Positions 44,768 through 54,471 of a DNA stretch of 64,000 nt are shown in pieces. The notes beneath the pieces are model-generated. The model had not been told where the DNA came from and made no database searches. It worked only from the letters and a program-made list of their open reading frames with translations. This DNA is from Arthrobacter sp. P2b. Its GTDB lineage: Bacteria; Actinomycetota; Actinomycetes; Actinomycetales; Micrococcaceae. Location of the stretch: positions 124,001 through 188,000 of the forward strand of contig NZ_FVZL01000005.1 of the NCBI RefSeq assembly GCF_900168295.1, given 5' to 3'. The first letter of the stretch is position 1. Every line of letters starts with the position of its first letter. The translations under genes were made by a program, and so were the position numbers.

Positions 44768-45274
44768 TTAAAGGGGGCTTTTCTCTGAACCCTTGGCGCT
44801 CTTGGCCGCTGTCCCCTTGGCGTCTTCCTCCGCCTCGTGGCGCAACAGGGAGATGGCCGTTTCAAAGTCTTCAAGGGATTCAAAGGCCTGGTAAACGCTC
44901 GCAAAGCGCAGGTACGCCACCTTGTCCAGTTTCTGCAGCGGCCCGAGGATAACGAGCCCTACCTCGTGGGCGTCGATTTCCGCTGCGCCTGAGGCGCGGA
45001 TCTGCTCTTCGACTTCCTGCGCCAGCAGCGCAAGGTCATCCTCGCTGACGGGGCGGCCCTGGCAGGCCTTCCGCACACCGTTGATCACTTTGCTGCGGCT
45101 GAAGGGCTCGCCAACGCCCGAACGCTTGATGACGGACAGGCTGGTGGTTTCAACGGTGGTGAACCGGCGGCCGCACTCGGGGCACTGCCGGCGCCGGCGG
45201 ATGGCTGAACCGTCGTCCGCCATGCGGCTGTCAACGACGCGTGAATCAGGATTGCGGCAGAACGGACAGTACAT
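44768..45274 (-). CDS. nrdR: Transcriptional repressor NrdR
   Basis: The 168-residue repressor of ribonucleotide reductase genes senses ATP/dATP. An N-terminal zinc ribbon (CPFC ... CPEC, residues 3-34) is followed by an ATP-cone domain ([20 protein letters not shown], ~50-140) and an acidic/Lys tail longer than usual by about 15 residues. The ATG at 45274 is chosen because the protein begins MYCPFC, as in all homologues; an upstream frame extension is spurious. Two tandem NrdR-like boxes lie upstream, so it probably represses itself. Confidence 0.96.
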   Translation of the reverse strand: MYCPFCRNPDSRVVDSRMADDGSAIRRRRQCPECGRRFTTVETTSLSVIKRSGVGEPFSRSKVINGVRKACQGRPVSEDDLALLAQEVEEQIRASGAAEIDAHEVGLVILGPLQKLDKVAYLRFASVYQAFESLEDFETAISLLRHEAEEDAKGTAAKSAKGSEKSPL

Positions 45275-45358
45275 GGCGTCCCTCTCTCGCACGGTCCCGG
45301 TGCCGGGACTTCCCAATTGGCGGCGCAGTGGTGCCGCGCCGTAGCGTCTTCCAGTTTA

Positions 45359-45406
45359 CGGGCACATCTAGCGTAATAACAAGCCTGTAATTACTACATG
45401 TAGTGC
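45359..45406 (-). promoter_or_regulatory. Tandem NrdR-like boxes
   Basis: On the minus strand, box 1 GCACTACATGTAGTAA (45391-45406) matches the NrdR box ACACTATATATAGTGT at 11 of 16 positions. Box 2 ACGCTAGATGTGCCCG (45359-45374) matches at 8, all in its first 11 bases. Centres are 32 bases apart, the spacing usual for paired NrdR boxes. Confidence 0.5.
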
Positions 45407-46777
45407 TTAGGAGCCGGGGAAACGGGCGGTCACGGCATCGCCGTGCGCGGGCAGATCCTCCGCACGGGACAGGTTCACGATGTGGCTGCTGACTTCCTTC
45501 AGCGCGGCCCTGCTGTAGTTGACCACCTGGATGGCCCGCAGGAAGGTGTTGACGTTGAGACCGGAGGAGAAGGCCGCCGTGCCGCTGGTGGGGAGCACGT
45601 GGTTTGACCCGGCGCAGTAGTCACCCAGGCTGACGGGGCTGTAGTCCCCGACGAAGATGGCACCGGCGTTCCGGATCCGCGCCGCGACGGCAGCAGCGTC
45701 CCGGGTCATGATTTCCAGGTGTTCCGCCGCGTAGGCGTCACAGGCGGCGATGCCCTGGTCCAGGTCCTCCACAAGCACCACGCCGGACTGCGGCCCGGAC
45801 AGTGCTTCCTTGACCCGGGCGGAGTGCTTGGTGGACGCCGCCTGCCGGTCCAGCTCCACGCGGACAGCGGCTGCAAGGTCCTCGGAATCGGTGATAAGCA
45901 CCGACGCCGCCTGGGGATCGTGTTCGGCCTGGCTGATCAGGTCCGCCGCCACCAGCGCAGGCTGGGCGGAGGAATCGGCAAGGATGGCGATTTCGGTGGT
46001 GCCGGCCTCGGAGTCGATGCCCACCACCCCTTTCACCAGGCGTTTGGCGGTGGCCACGAAGATGTTGCCGGGGCCTGTGACGACGTCCACGGGCTCCAGC
46101 GCGGGCCCGGCCTGGGTTCCGGCCACGCCGTAGGCAAAGGCGGCGATGGCCTGTGCGCCGCCGATCGCGTACACCTCCGTGATTCCCAGGAGTGCTGCGG
46201 CGGCCAGGATGGTGGGGTGCGGCAGACCGCCGAATTCCTTTTGCGGAGGCGATGCCAGGGCGATGGACTCCACCCCGGCTGCCAGTGCCGGAACCACATT
46301 CATGATCACCGAGGACGGGTACACAGCCAGGCCGCCCGGCACGTAGAGGCCCACGCGCGCCACCGGGACCCAGTTCTGGCTGACCACCGCGCCGTCGCCA
46401 AGTTCCACGTCGAGGTTCCGGGGGCGCTGCCCGTCGGCAAACTTCCGCGCGCGGCTGATCGACTCCTCCAGCGCCCGCCGGACCGCCGGGTCCAGCTGGT
46501 CCAGTGCAGCGGCGAGGGCTTCCTGTGGAACGAGCGGGTGGTCCTGGGTGACGCCGTCGAACCGCAGTGCCAGTTCGGCGAGGGCCTCAAAGCCCCGCTG
46601 GCGGACCTCCGAGATGATGTCGAGGACCTTTTCTTCGGCGTTGGCTACCGTCTGGCCCTGTGCCCGCGGCACGGCGGCACGCAGGCCCGCGAGCGTGAGG
46701 CTTTGCCCCCGCACGTCGACAGTGCGAAAGTTCACGGCGGTGGCGGGCGTGGCAGGAAACTCCGGAGTAATGGTCAC
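45407..46777 (-). CDS. hisD: Histidinol dehydrogenase
   Basis: The 456-residue enzyme oxidises histidinol to histidine in two NAD-dependent steps. Motifs: [48 protein letters not shown], the zinc-ligand region EHDPQA and the signature AEHLEIM, then [19 protein letters not shown]. The GTG start is leaderless: TAAAAT lies six bases upstream, within the last codons of the gene before it. No other his gene is in the window, although hisC/hisB commonly follow hisD elsewhere. Confidence 0.96.
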   Translation of the reverse strand: MTITPEFPATPATAVNFRTVDVRGQSLTLAGLRAAVPRAQGQTVANAEEKVLDIISEVRQRGFEALAELALRFDGVTQDHPLVPQEALAAALDQLDPAVRRALEESISRARKFADGQRPRNLDVELGDGAVVSQNWVPVARVGLYVPGGLAVYPSSVIMNVVPALAAGVESIALASPPQKEFGGLPHPTILAAAALLGITEVYAIGGAQAIAAFAYGVAGTQAGPALEPVDVVTGPGNIFVATAKRLVKGVVGIDSEAGTTEIAILADSSAQPALVAADLISQAEHDPQAASVLITDSEDLAAAVRVELDRQAASTKHSARVKEALSGPQSGVVLVEDLDQGIAACDAYAAEHLEIMTRDAAAVAARIRNAGAIFVGDYSPVSLGDYCAGSNHVLPTSGTAAFSSGLNVNTFLRAIQVVNYSRAALKEVSSHIVNLSRAEDLPAHGDAVTARFPGS

Positions 46778-46781
46778 CGGA

Positions 46782-47315
46782 CTATTTTACGTGGCTGAAC
46801 CGTGCCTCTTCCGAACCGGCACCGCCGTCCGGCTTCTTCCGCAGCAGGTTCAGCAGTTCCAGCACGAAGACCGCCACCGCCGTGGCAGCCGGCCACAGCA
46901 GCAGTACCGGCAGGGCGCGCAGCGAGAATTCGATGCTGGCGTTGGCGGTCGCGTCCACCGCCGGTCCCCACAGCCGGGCGGACAGCATGCCCGCCTGCCA
47001 GGCGAGGAGGTTGCCCACCAGCGCGCCGGCGAGGCCCATGAGCAGTGCAGCCTGCGGATCCGCGCGTTTTTTGTCGGTGAGGAACACCGCCAGCAGGCAG
47101 CCGGCGAAGAGCATGAGCCCGGCAAGGGTCAGGTCACGCGGCAGCCAGACTACGGGGTTGCCCCCGCTGCCCAGGTCCGGATCCCTGGTGACCAGGTTCA
47201 GGCCGCCCGGGGCAAGGAGCCACCAGAGGATACCCGCAGGCACCCCTGCCACCGCCGGAACCGCCAGCATTGCCCACGGCAGCCGCGACGGGGTACGGCG
47301 GAAGAGTTTCATCAT
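46782..47315 (-). CDS. Membrane protein of unknown function
   Basis: A 177-residue protein with four hydrophobic helices: [20 protein letters not shown] (~13-32), [18 protein letters not shown] (~62-79), [18 protein letters not shown] (~87-105) and [21 protein letters not shown] (~132-155), with a short charged tail. It resembles actinobacterial DUF2567-like membrane proteins, but I cannot assign it firmly. Start ATG ATG; the second Met is equally possible. It precedes hisD by four bases, yet hisD has its own promoter inside this gene's end. Confidence 0.75.
   Translation of the reverse strand: MMKLFRRTPSRLPWAMLAVPAVAGVPAGILWWLLAPGGLNLVTRDPDLGSGGNPVVWLPRDLTLAGLMLFAGCLLAVFLTDKKRADPQAALLMGLAGALVGNLLAWQAGMLSARLWGPAVDATANASIEFSLRALPVLLLWPAATAVAVFVLELLNLLRKKPDGGAGSEEARFSHVK
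46784..46789 (-). promoter_or_regulatory. -10 hexamer of a leaderless promoter (hisD)
   Basis: TAAAAT on the minus strand, then AGTCCG and the GTG at 46777. It overlaps the end of the preceding membrane-protein gene. Confidence 0.58.
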
Positions 47316-47442
47316 GCAACAAACCTTAACAAATGTTCCTGCCCGGCCATCCGGTGACGTGGTGTGTCAGGAGTTACCCGGCGCGGCCCGGGGACCATAC
47401 GCTTGAAGGAAGTACCAAGCCATCCAGCTGTCAGGAGTTCCG

Positions 47443-47943
47443 GTGACCGACAATAGCGCGCCCTTCGAGCGGACGTTCAGGGAGATGTTCCGCCGGCATG
47501 CCGCCGGGGTTGCCATCATCACGGTGAACTATGAGGACAAGCCCTTTGGGTTCACGGCAACCTCCGTGGCCTCACTCTCCGCCAAACCTCCACGCTTCAC
47601 CTTCAACATGGCCCGCAGCTCCAGGTCCTGGCCTGCGGTGGCGAACACCACCTACCTGGGCGTCCACATGCTCGGGCTCGAAAACCAGGAACTGGCCGAG
47701 CGTTTTGCCGGCACCAGCAACCGCTTCGAGGGGGACCACTGGGAGGTGGGCCCGCACGGCGTGCCCGTCCTGAAGGATGTGGCTGGGTGGCTCATCGGCG
47801 AGGTGCAGATGCGGCTGTCCTTTGAGAACAACGCCGTGGTGGTGGTGCAGGTGGTTGACGGGCAGGTGGGCGGGGACGCTTCTCCCCTGCTGTACCACGG
47901 CGGTGGCTACAGCCAGCCTGTTCCCCTCGACTACGAAATCTGA
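47443..47943 (+). CDS. Flavin reductase-like protein (FMN-binding split barrel)
   Basis: The 166-residue protein has the split-barrel fold of NAD(P)H:flavin oxidoreductases that feed reduced flavin to monooxygenases. Landmarks: FREMFRRHAAGVAIITV, GFTATSVASLSAKPPRFTFN (flavin-contact segment with the T-S motif), and the C-terminal LYHGGGYSQPV. No partner monooxygenase is nearby, so its physiological role is open. GTG start with AGGAG six bases upstream. Confidence 0.88.
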   Translation: MTDNSAPFERTFREMFRRHAAGVAIITVNYEDKPFGFTATSVASLSAKPPRFTFNMARSSRSWPAVANTTYLGVHMLGLENQELAERFAGTSNRFEGDHWEVGPHGVPVLKDVAGWLIGEVQMRLSFENNAVVVVQVVDGQVGGDASPLLYHGGGYSQPVPLDYEI

Positions 47944-47956
47944 CCCCCGGCAAACA

Positions 47957-47993
47957 GCCGACGACGGCGGGACTGGCTCCCGCCGTCGTCGGC
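47957..47993. terminator. Hairpin between flavin reductase and dnaE
   Basis: Perfect 15-base arms GCCGACGACGGCGGG / CCCGCCGTCGTCGGC with a seven-base loop, in the convergent gap. Confidence 0.8.
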
Positions 47994-48020
47994 CGTTAAG
48001 TGCCCCTCCCCTGCGCCCGT

Positions 48021-51000
48021 TCAGGCGTCCAGGCAGGCCGGGCCAAGCAGGACCTTCAGGTCGCCGAACAAGGATGGGCTGGGATTCACGCGAAGGTGGA
48101 CCGGCAGTCCCATGATCTCCGTGCGCGTATCACCCTGCAGGTGCAGGCGGACTTCCGAGTTCCCGCGGTGGGTCCGGAGCACGTCACCAAGTTCGGTCAC
48201 CACAGCCTCGGTGGCCTTGTGGGTGGGCATGGTGATCACCAGCGGGCCGCCCAGGCCTTCGCTGAGGTCCGGAACGGACAGTTCCATGCAGTTGAGGGTG
48301 ATCGCACCGTCGTCGCGCTTCTGCAGGCGCCCCTTGACCACCACAATCAGGTCCTCGGCGAGGACCGAGGCAATGGGTCCGTAGACCTGGCCAAAGAACA
48401 TGACTTCCATCGACGCTCCGAGGTCCTCCACCTCGGCCCGGGCGTAGGCGTTGCCGCTGGCCTTGGCGATGCGCCGGCTCAGGGACGTGATCATTCCGGC
48501 GATGGTGATGATGGCGCCGTCCTGCGGCCCGTCCTCGCCCAGCACGGACGTGATGCTCATTTCGGCGTGCTGGCTCAGCACCCCTTCGAGGCCCTGCAGC
48601 GGGTGGTCGGAAACATACAGGCCGAGCATGTCCCGTTCGAAGGAGAGTTTGTCCTTCTTCTCCCACTCCGGCAGGTCGGGGATCTCGATGCTCAGCGACG
48701 ATTCGGATTCGGCTTCCTCGAAGCCGGCGAAAAGGTCGAACTGGCCAATCGCCTCATTCCGCTTCAGCGTGATGACGGAGTCGATGGCCTCTTCGTGGAC
48801 CATGGCGAGGGCACGCCGGTGGTGACCCAGCGAGTCGAAGGCACCCGACTTGATGAGCGATTCGATGGTCCGTTTGTTGCAGACCACGGCAGGGACCTTC
48901 ATCAGGTAGTCCTTAAAGGACGTGAAGGCGCCCTCGCTTTCGCGCGCTGCCACCATCGCTTCAACAGCGTTGACGCCCACGTTGCGGATGGCTCCCATGC
49001 CGAAGCGGATGTCGTTGCCGACAGGGGTGAAGTTCAACGCTGACTCATTGACGTCCGGCGGGAGCACGGTGATGCCCATGCGCCGGCATTCGTTCAGGTA
49101 GATGGCCGACTTGTCCTTGTCGTCGCCCACCGACGTCAGAAGCGCGGCCATGTACTCCGGCGCGTAGTGCGCCTTGAGGTAGGCAGTCCAGTAGGAAATG
49201 ACGCCGTACGCGGCGGAGTGGGCCTTGTTGAAGGCGTAGTCGGAGAACGGGAGCAGGATGTCCCACAGCGTCTTGACGGCTTCCATCGAGTAGCCGTTGT
49301 CCTGCATGCCCTGGGAGAAGCCCGCGAACTGCTTGTCCAGCTCCGACTTCTTCTTCTTGCCCATGGCCCGGCGGAGGATGTCTGCCTGGCCCAGCGAGTA
49401 GCCGGCCAGCTTCTGGGCCACGGCCATCACCTGTTCCTGGTACACGATCAGGCCGTACGTTCCGCCGAGGATTTCGGCGAGTGGTTCCTTCAGCTCCGGG
49501 TGGATGGGGATGACTTCCTGGATCCCGTTCTTGCGAAGGGCGTAGTCGGTATGGGCGTTGGCGCCCATGGGCCCCGGCCGGTACAGCGCCAGGACGGCGG
49601 AGATGTCTTCAAAGTTGTCAGGCTTCATCAGCTTGAGCAGCGACCGCATGGGGCCGCCGTCGAGCTGGAAAACACCGAGTGTGTCGCCGCGTGCCAGCAG
49701 CTCATAGGATGCCGCATCGTCGAGCTCAAGGTTTTCGAGGTCGAGGTCGATCCCGCGGTTCATCTTGATGTTCTCGAGGGCATCCGAAATGATCGTCAGG
49801 TTCCGGAGGCCCAGGAAGTCCATCTTGATCAGGCCAAGGCCCTCGGACGTCGGGTAATCGAACTGGGTAATGACCTGGCCGTCCTGGAAACGGCGCATGA
49901 TGGGAATGACGTCGATGATGGGGTCCGAGGACATGATCACGCCGGCGGCGTGCACGCCCCACTGGCGCTTCAGCCCCTCGATGCCGAGGGCGGTCTCGAA
50001 TACCTTGGCAGCTTCCGGATCCGTGCTGATCAGCTGCCGGAAGTCGCCGGCCTCGCTGTAGCGCTTGGCGTCCGGGTTCTGGATGTCCGCCAGCGGAATG
50101 TCCTTGGCCATGACCGCGGGGGGCAACGCCTTGGTGAGCTGCTCCCCCATGCTGAAGGGGTACCCGAGCACGCGGGAGGAGTCCTTGAGCGCCTGCTTCG
50201 TCTTGATGGTGCCGTAGGTGACGATCATCGCCACGCGCTCGTCACCGTACTTTTTGGTGACGTAGTCGATGACCTCGGAGCGGCGACGGTCATCGAAGTC
50301 GACGTCGAAGTCGGGCATGGAGACGCGGTCAGGGTTGAGGAAGCGTTCAAAGATCAGGCCGTGCCGCAGCGGATCAAGGTCGGTGATGCGCATCGCGTAC
50401 GCCACCATGGAACCTGCACCGGAACCACGGCCGGGGCCCACCCGGATGCCGTTGTTCTTGGCCCAGTTGATGAAGTCGGCCACCACCAGGAAGTAGCCCG
50501 GGAAACCCATCGAGGTGATGACGCCCAGCTCATAGTCGGCCTGCTTGCGGACCTCGTCCGGGATCCCCGCGGGGTAACGGTACTGGAGCCCCTTGTCGAC
50601 CTCTTTGACGAGCCAGGACGTTTCGTCCTCACCCGGCGGGCAGGGGAAGCGCGGCATGTAGTTGGCGTCCGTGTTGAAGGACACCTCGCAGCGCTCGGCG
50701 ATAAGCAGTGTGTTGTCACAGGCGTCCGGGTGGTCGCGGAACAGTTCCCGCATTTCCCGCGGGGACTTCAGGTAGTAGCCGCTGCCGGAGAACGCAAAGC
50801 GCGAGCCGCCGTTGTCATAGGTGGGTTCCAGCAGCGTGGAACCGGACTGGATGGCCAGAAGGGCCTCATGGGCCTTGGCGTCGTGTTCGTGGGTGTAGTG
50901 CAGGTCGTTGGTGGCCACCAACGGAAGGTTCAGGTCCTTGGCCAGCCGGAGAAGGTCGCCGGTGACCCGGCGCTCGATGTCCAGGCCGTGGTCCATCAGT

Positions 51001-51578
51001 TCACAGAAGTAGTTCTCGGCGCCGAAAATGTCGCGGAACTCGGCCGCCGCTTCGAGGGCTTCCCGGTACTGGCCCAGCCGCAGGCGGGTCTGGACCTCCC
51101 CGGACGGGCATCCGGTGGTGGCGATAAGGCCCTCGGAATAGGTGTTGAGCAGCTCCCGGTCCAGCCGCGGCCACTTGCCGAAGACCGAGTCCAGGGACGC
51201 GATGGAGGACGCCCGGAACAGGTTCCGCATGCCCACGTTGTTGTAGCTCAGGAGCGTCATGTGGGTGTATGAGCCACCGCCGGAGACGTCGTCCTTGCGC
51301 TGGGATTCATCGCCCCAGCGCACGCGTTCCTTGTCCGTGCGGGCGGTGCCGGGTGTCACATAGGCTTCGACGCCGATGATCGGCTTGATGCCCTTGTCCG
51401 TGGCCTTGCGCCAGAAGTCGAAGGCGCCGAACAGGTAGCCATGGTCGGTGGTGGCGAGGGCGGGCATGCCCAGGCGCTCGGTCTCATCGAACAGCTCCCC
51501 CAGGCGGGCTGCTCCATCCAGCATGGAGTATTCGGTGTGGGTGTGCAGGTGGACAAACGAATCATTGCTGGAAGTCAC
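48021..51578 (-). CDS. dnaE: DNA polymerase III alpha subunit
   Basis: The 1185-residue replicative polymerase of the DnaE1 class. Domains: PHP (FVHLHTHTEYSMLDGAARL, ATTDHG; ~1-280), polymerase palm with the catalytic Asp cluster PDFDVDFDDRRRSEVI (~405), thumb and fingers (YQEQVMAVAQKLAGYS, SAAYGVISYWTAYLKAHY), helix-hairpin-helix (~820-880), and OB fold with C-terminal tau-binding region (~985-1185). The PHP His residues are intact, so a PHP-based 3'-5' proofreading activity like that shown for mycobacterial DnaE1 is likely. GTG start, leaderless, in the 36-base gap after the pseudouridine synthase gene. Confidence 0.97.
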   Translation of the reverse strand: MTSSNDSFVHLHTHTEYSMLDGAARLGELFDETERLGMPALATTDHGYLFGAFDFWRKATDKGIKPIIGVEAYVTPGTARTDKERVRWGDESQRKDDVSGGGSYTHMTLLSYNNVGMRNLFRASSIASLDSVFGKWPRLDRELLNTYSEGLIATTGCPSGEVQTRLRLGQYREALEAAAEFRDIFGAENYFCELMDHGLDIERRVTGDLLRLAKDLNLPLVATNDLHYTHEHDAKAHEALLAIQSGSTLLEPTYDNGGSRFAFSGSGYYLKSPREMRELFRDHPDACDNTLLIAERCEVSFNTDANYMPRFPCPPGEDETSWLVKEVDKGLQYRYPAGIPDEVRKQADYELGVITSMGFPGYFLVVADFINWAKNNGIRVGPGRGSGAGSMVAYAMRITDLDPLRHGLIFERFLNPDRVSMPDFDVDFDDRRRSEVIDYVTKKYGDERVAMIVTYGTIKTKQALKDSSRVLGYPFSMGEQLTKALPPAVMAKDIPLADIQNPDAKRYSEAGDFRQLISTDPEAAKVFETALGIEGLKRQWGVHAAGVIMSSDPIIDVIPIMRRFQDGQVITQFDYPTSEGLGLIKMDFLGLRNLTIISDALENIKMNRGIDLDLENLELDDAASYELLARGDTLGVFQLDGGPMRSLLKLMKPDNFEDISAVLALYRPGPMGANAHTDYALRKNGIQEVIPIHPELKEPLAEILGGTYGLIVYQEQVMAVAQKLAGYSLGQADILRRAMGKKKKSELDKQFAGFSQGMQDNGYSMEAVKTLWDILLPFSDYAFNKAHSAAYGVISYWTAYLKAHYAPEYMAALLTSVGDDKDKSAIYLNECRRMGITVLPPDVNESALNFTPVGNDIRFGMGAIRNVGVNAVEAMVAARESEGAFTSFKDYLMKVPAVVCNKRTIESLIKSGAFDSLGHHRRALAMVHEEAIDSVITLKRNEAIGQFDLFAGFEEAESESSLSIEIPDLPEWEKKDKLSFERDMLGLYVSDHPLQGLEGVLSQHAEMSITSVLGEDGPQDGAIITIAGMITSLSRRIAKASGNAYARAEVEDLGASMEVMFFGQVYGPIASVLAEDLIVVVKGRLQKRDDGAITLNCMELSVPDLSEGLGGPLVITMPTHKATEAVVTELGDVLRTHRGNSEVRLHLQGDTRTEIMGLPVHLRVNPSPSLFGDLKVLLGPACLDA

Positions 51579-51584
51579 CGCACT

Positions 51585-51590
51585 ATTCTA
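51585..51590 (-). promoter_or_regulatory. -10 hexamer of a leaderless promoter (dnaE)
   Basis: TAGAAT on the minus strand, then AGTGCG and the GTG at 51578. Confidence 0.58.
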
Positions 51591-51614
51591 TGCGCTGGCC
51601 ACGGGCGGACTGCG

Positions 51615-52541
51615 TCAGGCCCGGCCCGATCCCAGCACTTCCAGCGCGAACGCCAGGTCCTGCGGGTAGTGGCTGGTGACCCGGACGCGCTCCCCCGTGA
51701 CCGGGTGGTCGAACCCGAGTTCGCGAGCGTGCAGCCACTGCCGGGTCAGTCCCAGGGTGGCGGCCAGGCGGGGATCCGCGCCGTAGGTCAGGTCGCCGGC
51801 GCAGGGGTGGCGGAGGGCGGAGAAATGGACCCTGATCTGGTGGGTCCGCCCGGTTTCGAGGTGCACTTCCACCAGGCTGGCCTTGCCGAATGCCTCGAGG
51901 ACTTCGTAATGGGTGACCGAAGGCCGGCCGTCCTCGATGACGGCGAAGCGCCAGTCGTGGCCGGGGTGGCGGCCGATGGGTGCGTCGATGGTTCCGGTCA
52001 GCGGATCGGGCAGCCCCTGGACCACTGCATGGTAGACCTTGTCCACGGTCCGTTCCTTGAACGCCCGCTTCAGGGCGGTGTAGGCCCGCTCGGATTTCGC
52101 CACCACCATCACACCCGACGTGCCGACGTCGAGCCGGTGGACGATCCCCGCCCGCTCGGGCGAGCCGGACGTGGAGATGCGGTACCCGGCGCCGGCCAGG
52201 CCGCCCACCACCGTGGGTCCCACCCAGCCCGGGGAGGGGTGCGCGGCAACGCCCACGGGTTTGTCGACGACGACGAAATCATCGTCGTCCAGCAGGATCT
52301 TCAGGCCTTCCACAACTTCCTCCACGACTTCCAGCGGGTCCCGCCGCTCCGGCATGCTGACCTGCAGGACGTCACCGGCCACCAGTTTGGCTGATTTGCC
52401 CAGGGCTTTGCCCCTGCTCACGACGTTGCCCTCGGCTATCAGGGTGGCCGCAAGGGAACGCGAAATTCCCAGTATGCCGGCCAGCCCGGCATCTGCGCGG
52501 GCGCCGGCGTACTCGTCGGCGACGACATACTTTTCAGGCAT
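51615..52541 (-). CDS. RluA-family rRNA pseudouridine synthase
   Basis: A 308-residue enzyme with an N-terminal S4 RNA-binding domain ([23 protein letters not shown], ~10-70) and the RluA catalytic domain: [14 protein letters not shown] and the signature [16 protein letters not shown] with the nucleophilic Asp, then [16 protein letters not shown]. Layout is RluD-like, modifying large-subunit rRNA, but the exact site is unknown. The start at 52541 overlaps the lspA stop by eight bases, so the two are translated together; the longer open frame upstream runs through lspA in another phase. Confidence 0.93.
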   Translation of the reverse strand: MPEKYVVADEYAGARADAGLAGILGISRSLAATLIAEGNVVSRGKALGKSAKLVAGDVLQVSMPERRDPLEVVEEVVEGLKILLDDDDFVVVDKPVGVAAHPSPGWVGPTVVGGLAGAGYRISTSGSPERAGIVHRLDVGTSGVMVVAKSERAYTALKRAFKERTVDKVYHAVVQGLPDPLTGTIDAPIGRHPGHDWRFAVIEDGRPSVTHYEVLEAFGKASLVEVHLETGRTHQIRVHFSALRHPCAGDLTYGADPRLAATLGLTRQWLHARELGFDHPVTGERVRVTSHYPQDLAFALEVLGSGRA

Positions 52542-53106
52542 CGCCGGACTTTTCCCTGGCTTCTGCTGTCTGCCTGGTGCCATCCAGGGCGATGCCGCGC
52601 AGCGTGAGGATGCAGATGATGGCCACAGCGGATACGACGGCTGAATCGGCGATGTTGAAAATGGCAAAGTTGGGGAGCTGGATGAAGTCCACAACGTGGC
52701 CCATTCCGAACGACGGCTGACGGAACAGCCTGTCGGTGAGGTTGCCCAGCGCTCCGCCAAGCAGCAGGCCCAGCGACAGGGACCACCACATGGAGCCCAG
52801 CTTGCGGACCTGGAAGAGGATGGCCACGGCCACCGCTGCCATGATGATGGAGAACACCCAGGTGACATTCTCGCCGATGGAGAACGCCGCACCCGAGTTA
52901 CGGATGAAGTACCAGTGCAGCAAAGGCGGAAATACCGGGATCCGTTCGCCTTCCACCATGGTGGACGTGACCCAGAATTTGGTCAGCTGGTCCAGCCCGT
53001 AGGCAAAAACCGCAAAACCGGCAAAAAGGGACAGCAGCACGGCCCTGCGGGGGCGCGGTGAAGGCGGGACAGGGCGTGCAGCCCCTGCGGCAAATTCGTC
53101 AGTCAT
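52534..53106 (-). CDS. lspA: Lipoprotein signal peptidase
   Basis: The 190-residue aspartic peptidase of the inner membrane removes lipoprotein signal peptides. Four membrane helices are present; the catalytic Asp pair lies in [10 protein letters not shown] (first Asp) and [19 protein letters not shown] (second Asp in the FNIAD motif). The N-terminal tail is longer and more basic/proline-rich than in E. coli, usual in actinobacteria. It precedes the pseudouridine synthase, a common pairing. A terminator separates it from divIVA. Confidence 0.95.
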   Translation of the reverse strand: MTDEFAAGAARPVPPSPRPRRAVLLSLFAGFAVFAYGLDQLTKFWVTSTMVEGERIPVFPPLLHWYFIRNSGAAFSIGENVTWVFSIIMAAVAVAILFQVRKLGSMWWSLSLGLLLGGALGNLTDRLFRQPSFGMGHVVDFIQLPNFAIFNIADSAVVSAVAIICILTLRGIALDGTRQTAEAREKSGDA

Positions 53107-53140
53107 GGTGCTTTCATTCGTTATACCGGTGTCAATGCCA

Positions 53141-53177
53141 AAAGCCGGTGGCCGAGGAATCCTCAGCCACCGGCTTT
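53141..53177. terminator. Hairpin terminator after divIVA
   Basis: AAAGCCGGTGGC / GCCACCGGCTTT arms with a GAGG/CCTC inner stem; T residues follow on the minus strand. Confidence 0.88.
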
Positions 53178-53197
53178 CAGAATACGTGCTTGACGGA

Positions 53198-53887
53198 CTA
53201 GTTGGCTTCGCTCACTTCAGGCGTAGCAACCGAACCGCGGGCATCGAGGTCGCGCAGCTGGCCCTCGATGTAGGCCTTCAGGCGTGAGCGGTAATCGCGC
53301 TCGAAACCGCGAAGCTGCTCCACCTTGCGCTCCAGGACGGACCGCTGCTGCTCGAGTGCACCGAGGATCTTGCGGGACTTCTCCTGGGCGTCGTTGACCA
53401 GGCTGCTGGCTTCGATCTGCGCCTCGGCGATGATCTTGTCCTTCTGCGCCTGGCCGTCGGCAACGTGGCGGTCGTGCATCTGCTGTGCCATGGCCAGCAG
53501 GCCCGCGGCTGACTCTGCAGAAGCAGTGGGGACGGCGGCCTGGCTGGGAGCAGCGGGGGCTGCGGCAACCGGAGCGGACGGCTGGACGTCCTTCTTCTTC
53601 GCTTCGGCAGCCTTGGCTTCAGCCTCTGCCTTCTCGCGTGCCTCGTCCTTGTCGGACTTGACCGGCGCGGGGACCTTCTCCACCACGGGGGCGGCAGCGG
53701 CGCTGGCGGGAACGCTGGATCCTGCTTCGGCAAGCTTCTTCCGAAGCTCGTCGTTCTCCTGGTTCAGGCGGCGGAGTTCAACGACGATTTCGTCCAGGAA
53801 GTCATCAACTTCGTCCTGGTCGTAGCCCTCGCGGAACTTGGTCGGCTGAAAGCGCTTGTTGACAACGTCTTCTGGCGTCAAAGCCAT
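53198..53887 (-). CDS. divIVA: DivIVA/Wag31 polar growth protein
   Basis: The 229-residue coiled-coil scaffold gathers at the poles and septum and directs wall synthesis in actinobacteria. The conserved N-terminal lipid-binding module is MALTPEDVVNKRFQPTKFRE (with the hydrophobic Phe/Pro turn) followed by YDQDEVDDFLDEIVVELRRL; then an Ala/Pro/Lys-rich linker (~60-125) and a second coiled coil (~130-215). It is the last gene of the sepF-yggT-divIVA group and ends at a clear terminator. Confidence 0.95.
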   Translation of the reverse strand: MALTPEDVVNKRFQPTKFREGYDQDEVDDFLDEIVVELRRLNQENDELRKKLAEAGSSVPASAAAAPVVEKVPAPVKSDKDEAREKAEAEAKAAEAKKKDVQPSAPVAAAPAAPSQAAVPTASAESAAGLLAMAQQMHDRHVADGQAQKDKIIAEAQIEASSLVNDAQEKSRKILGALEQQRSVLERKVEQLRGFERDYRSRLKAYIEGQLRDLDARGSVATPEVSEAN

Positions 53888-54061
53888 CTGGTCACCTCAC
53901 TGGTCTGGTTAGTCAGTAGGCCTTCCGGCCGTCAAAACTACGGTACCTAAATTTGGTCTGCTTACTCTAATTCAACACTGCGGTGTCAAACGCGAGTTTC
54001 TTCGCTTCACAGTAACTGTTCCCGGAGGTCCAGGCTGCGCTGCTAGGTCTTATTTGATGAA

Positions 54062-54349
54062 TCAGGCGAGTCCCCGGGTGATTCCCATCGCGATGCTGAC
54101 GGCGATGAAGAGAATCAGGAATCCCAGATCGAGGGAGATGCCGCCCAGCCGAAGCGGCGGAATCAGGCGGCGCAGCACTTTCAGGGGCGGATCCGTGATG
54201 GAGTACACGGCATGCGCTGCCACCAGTGCGGCGCCCCGCGGACGCCATTCCCTGGCGAACATCTGGACCCAGTCGAACACCAGGCGAATGATGAGTGCTA
54301 CGAAAAAGAACAGGAGCGCGAGATAGACAAGTCCGAAAACAATTCCCAT
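54062..54349 (-). CDS. YggT-family membrane protein
   Basis: A 95-residue protein with two hydrophobic regions: IVFGLVYLALLFFFVALIIRLVFDW (~4-28) and LGGISLDLGFLILFIAVSIAMG (~68-90). The loop ITDPPLKVLRRLIPP is the YggT signature. It is always found between sepF and divIVA in actinobacteria and may take part in division or osmotic adaptation. ATG with GGAGA upstream. Confidence 0.92.
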   Translation of the reverse strand: MGIVFGLVYLALLFFFVALIIRLVFDWVQMFAREWRPRGAALVAAHAVYSITDPPLKVLRRLIPPLRLGGISLDLGFLILFIAVSIAMGITRGLA

Positions 54350-54424
54350 GACTTAACTCATATCTCCATGTCCATTTGTGGATACCGCGGTGTCCTGCCG
54401 ATGTTTCTTGTCTATTTCAGCACA

Positions 54425-54454
54425 GATGCCAGACAGGTGTCCCTGCCTGGCATC
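54425..54454 (-). terminator. Hairpin between sepF and yggT
   Basis: GATGCCAG and CTGGCATC arms with CAGG/CCTG inside. No T-tract follows, so it may only attenuate transcription or shape the mRNA. Confidence 0.45.
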
Positions 54455-54471
54455 CAAATCCTGGCTGATGG

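Noticed and set aside
45393..45404. ACTACATGTAGT as another BlaI operator
   Set aside because: Its half-sites are separated by two bases rather than five, and its position and partner box fit NrdR better.
49167..51272. 701-codon plus-strand frame opposite dnaE
   Set aside because: Shadow of dnaE; no recognisable domain or start signal.
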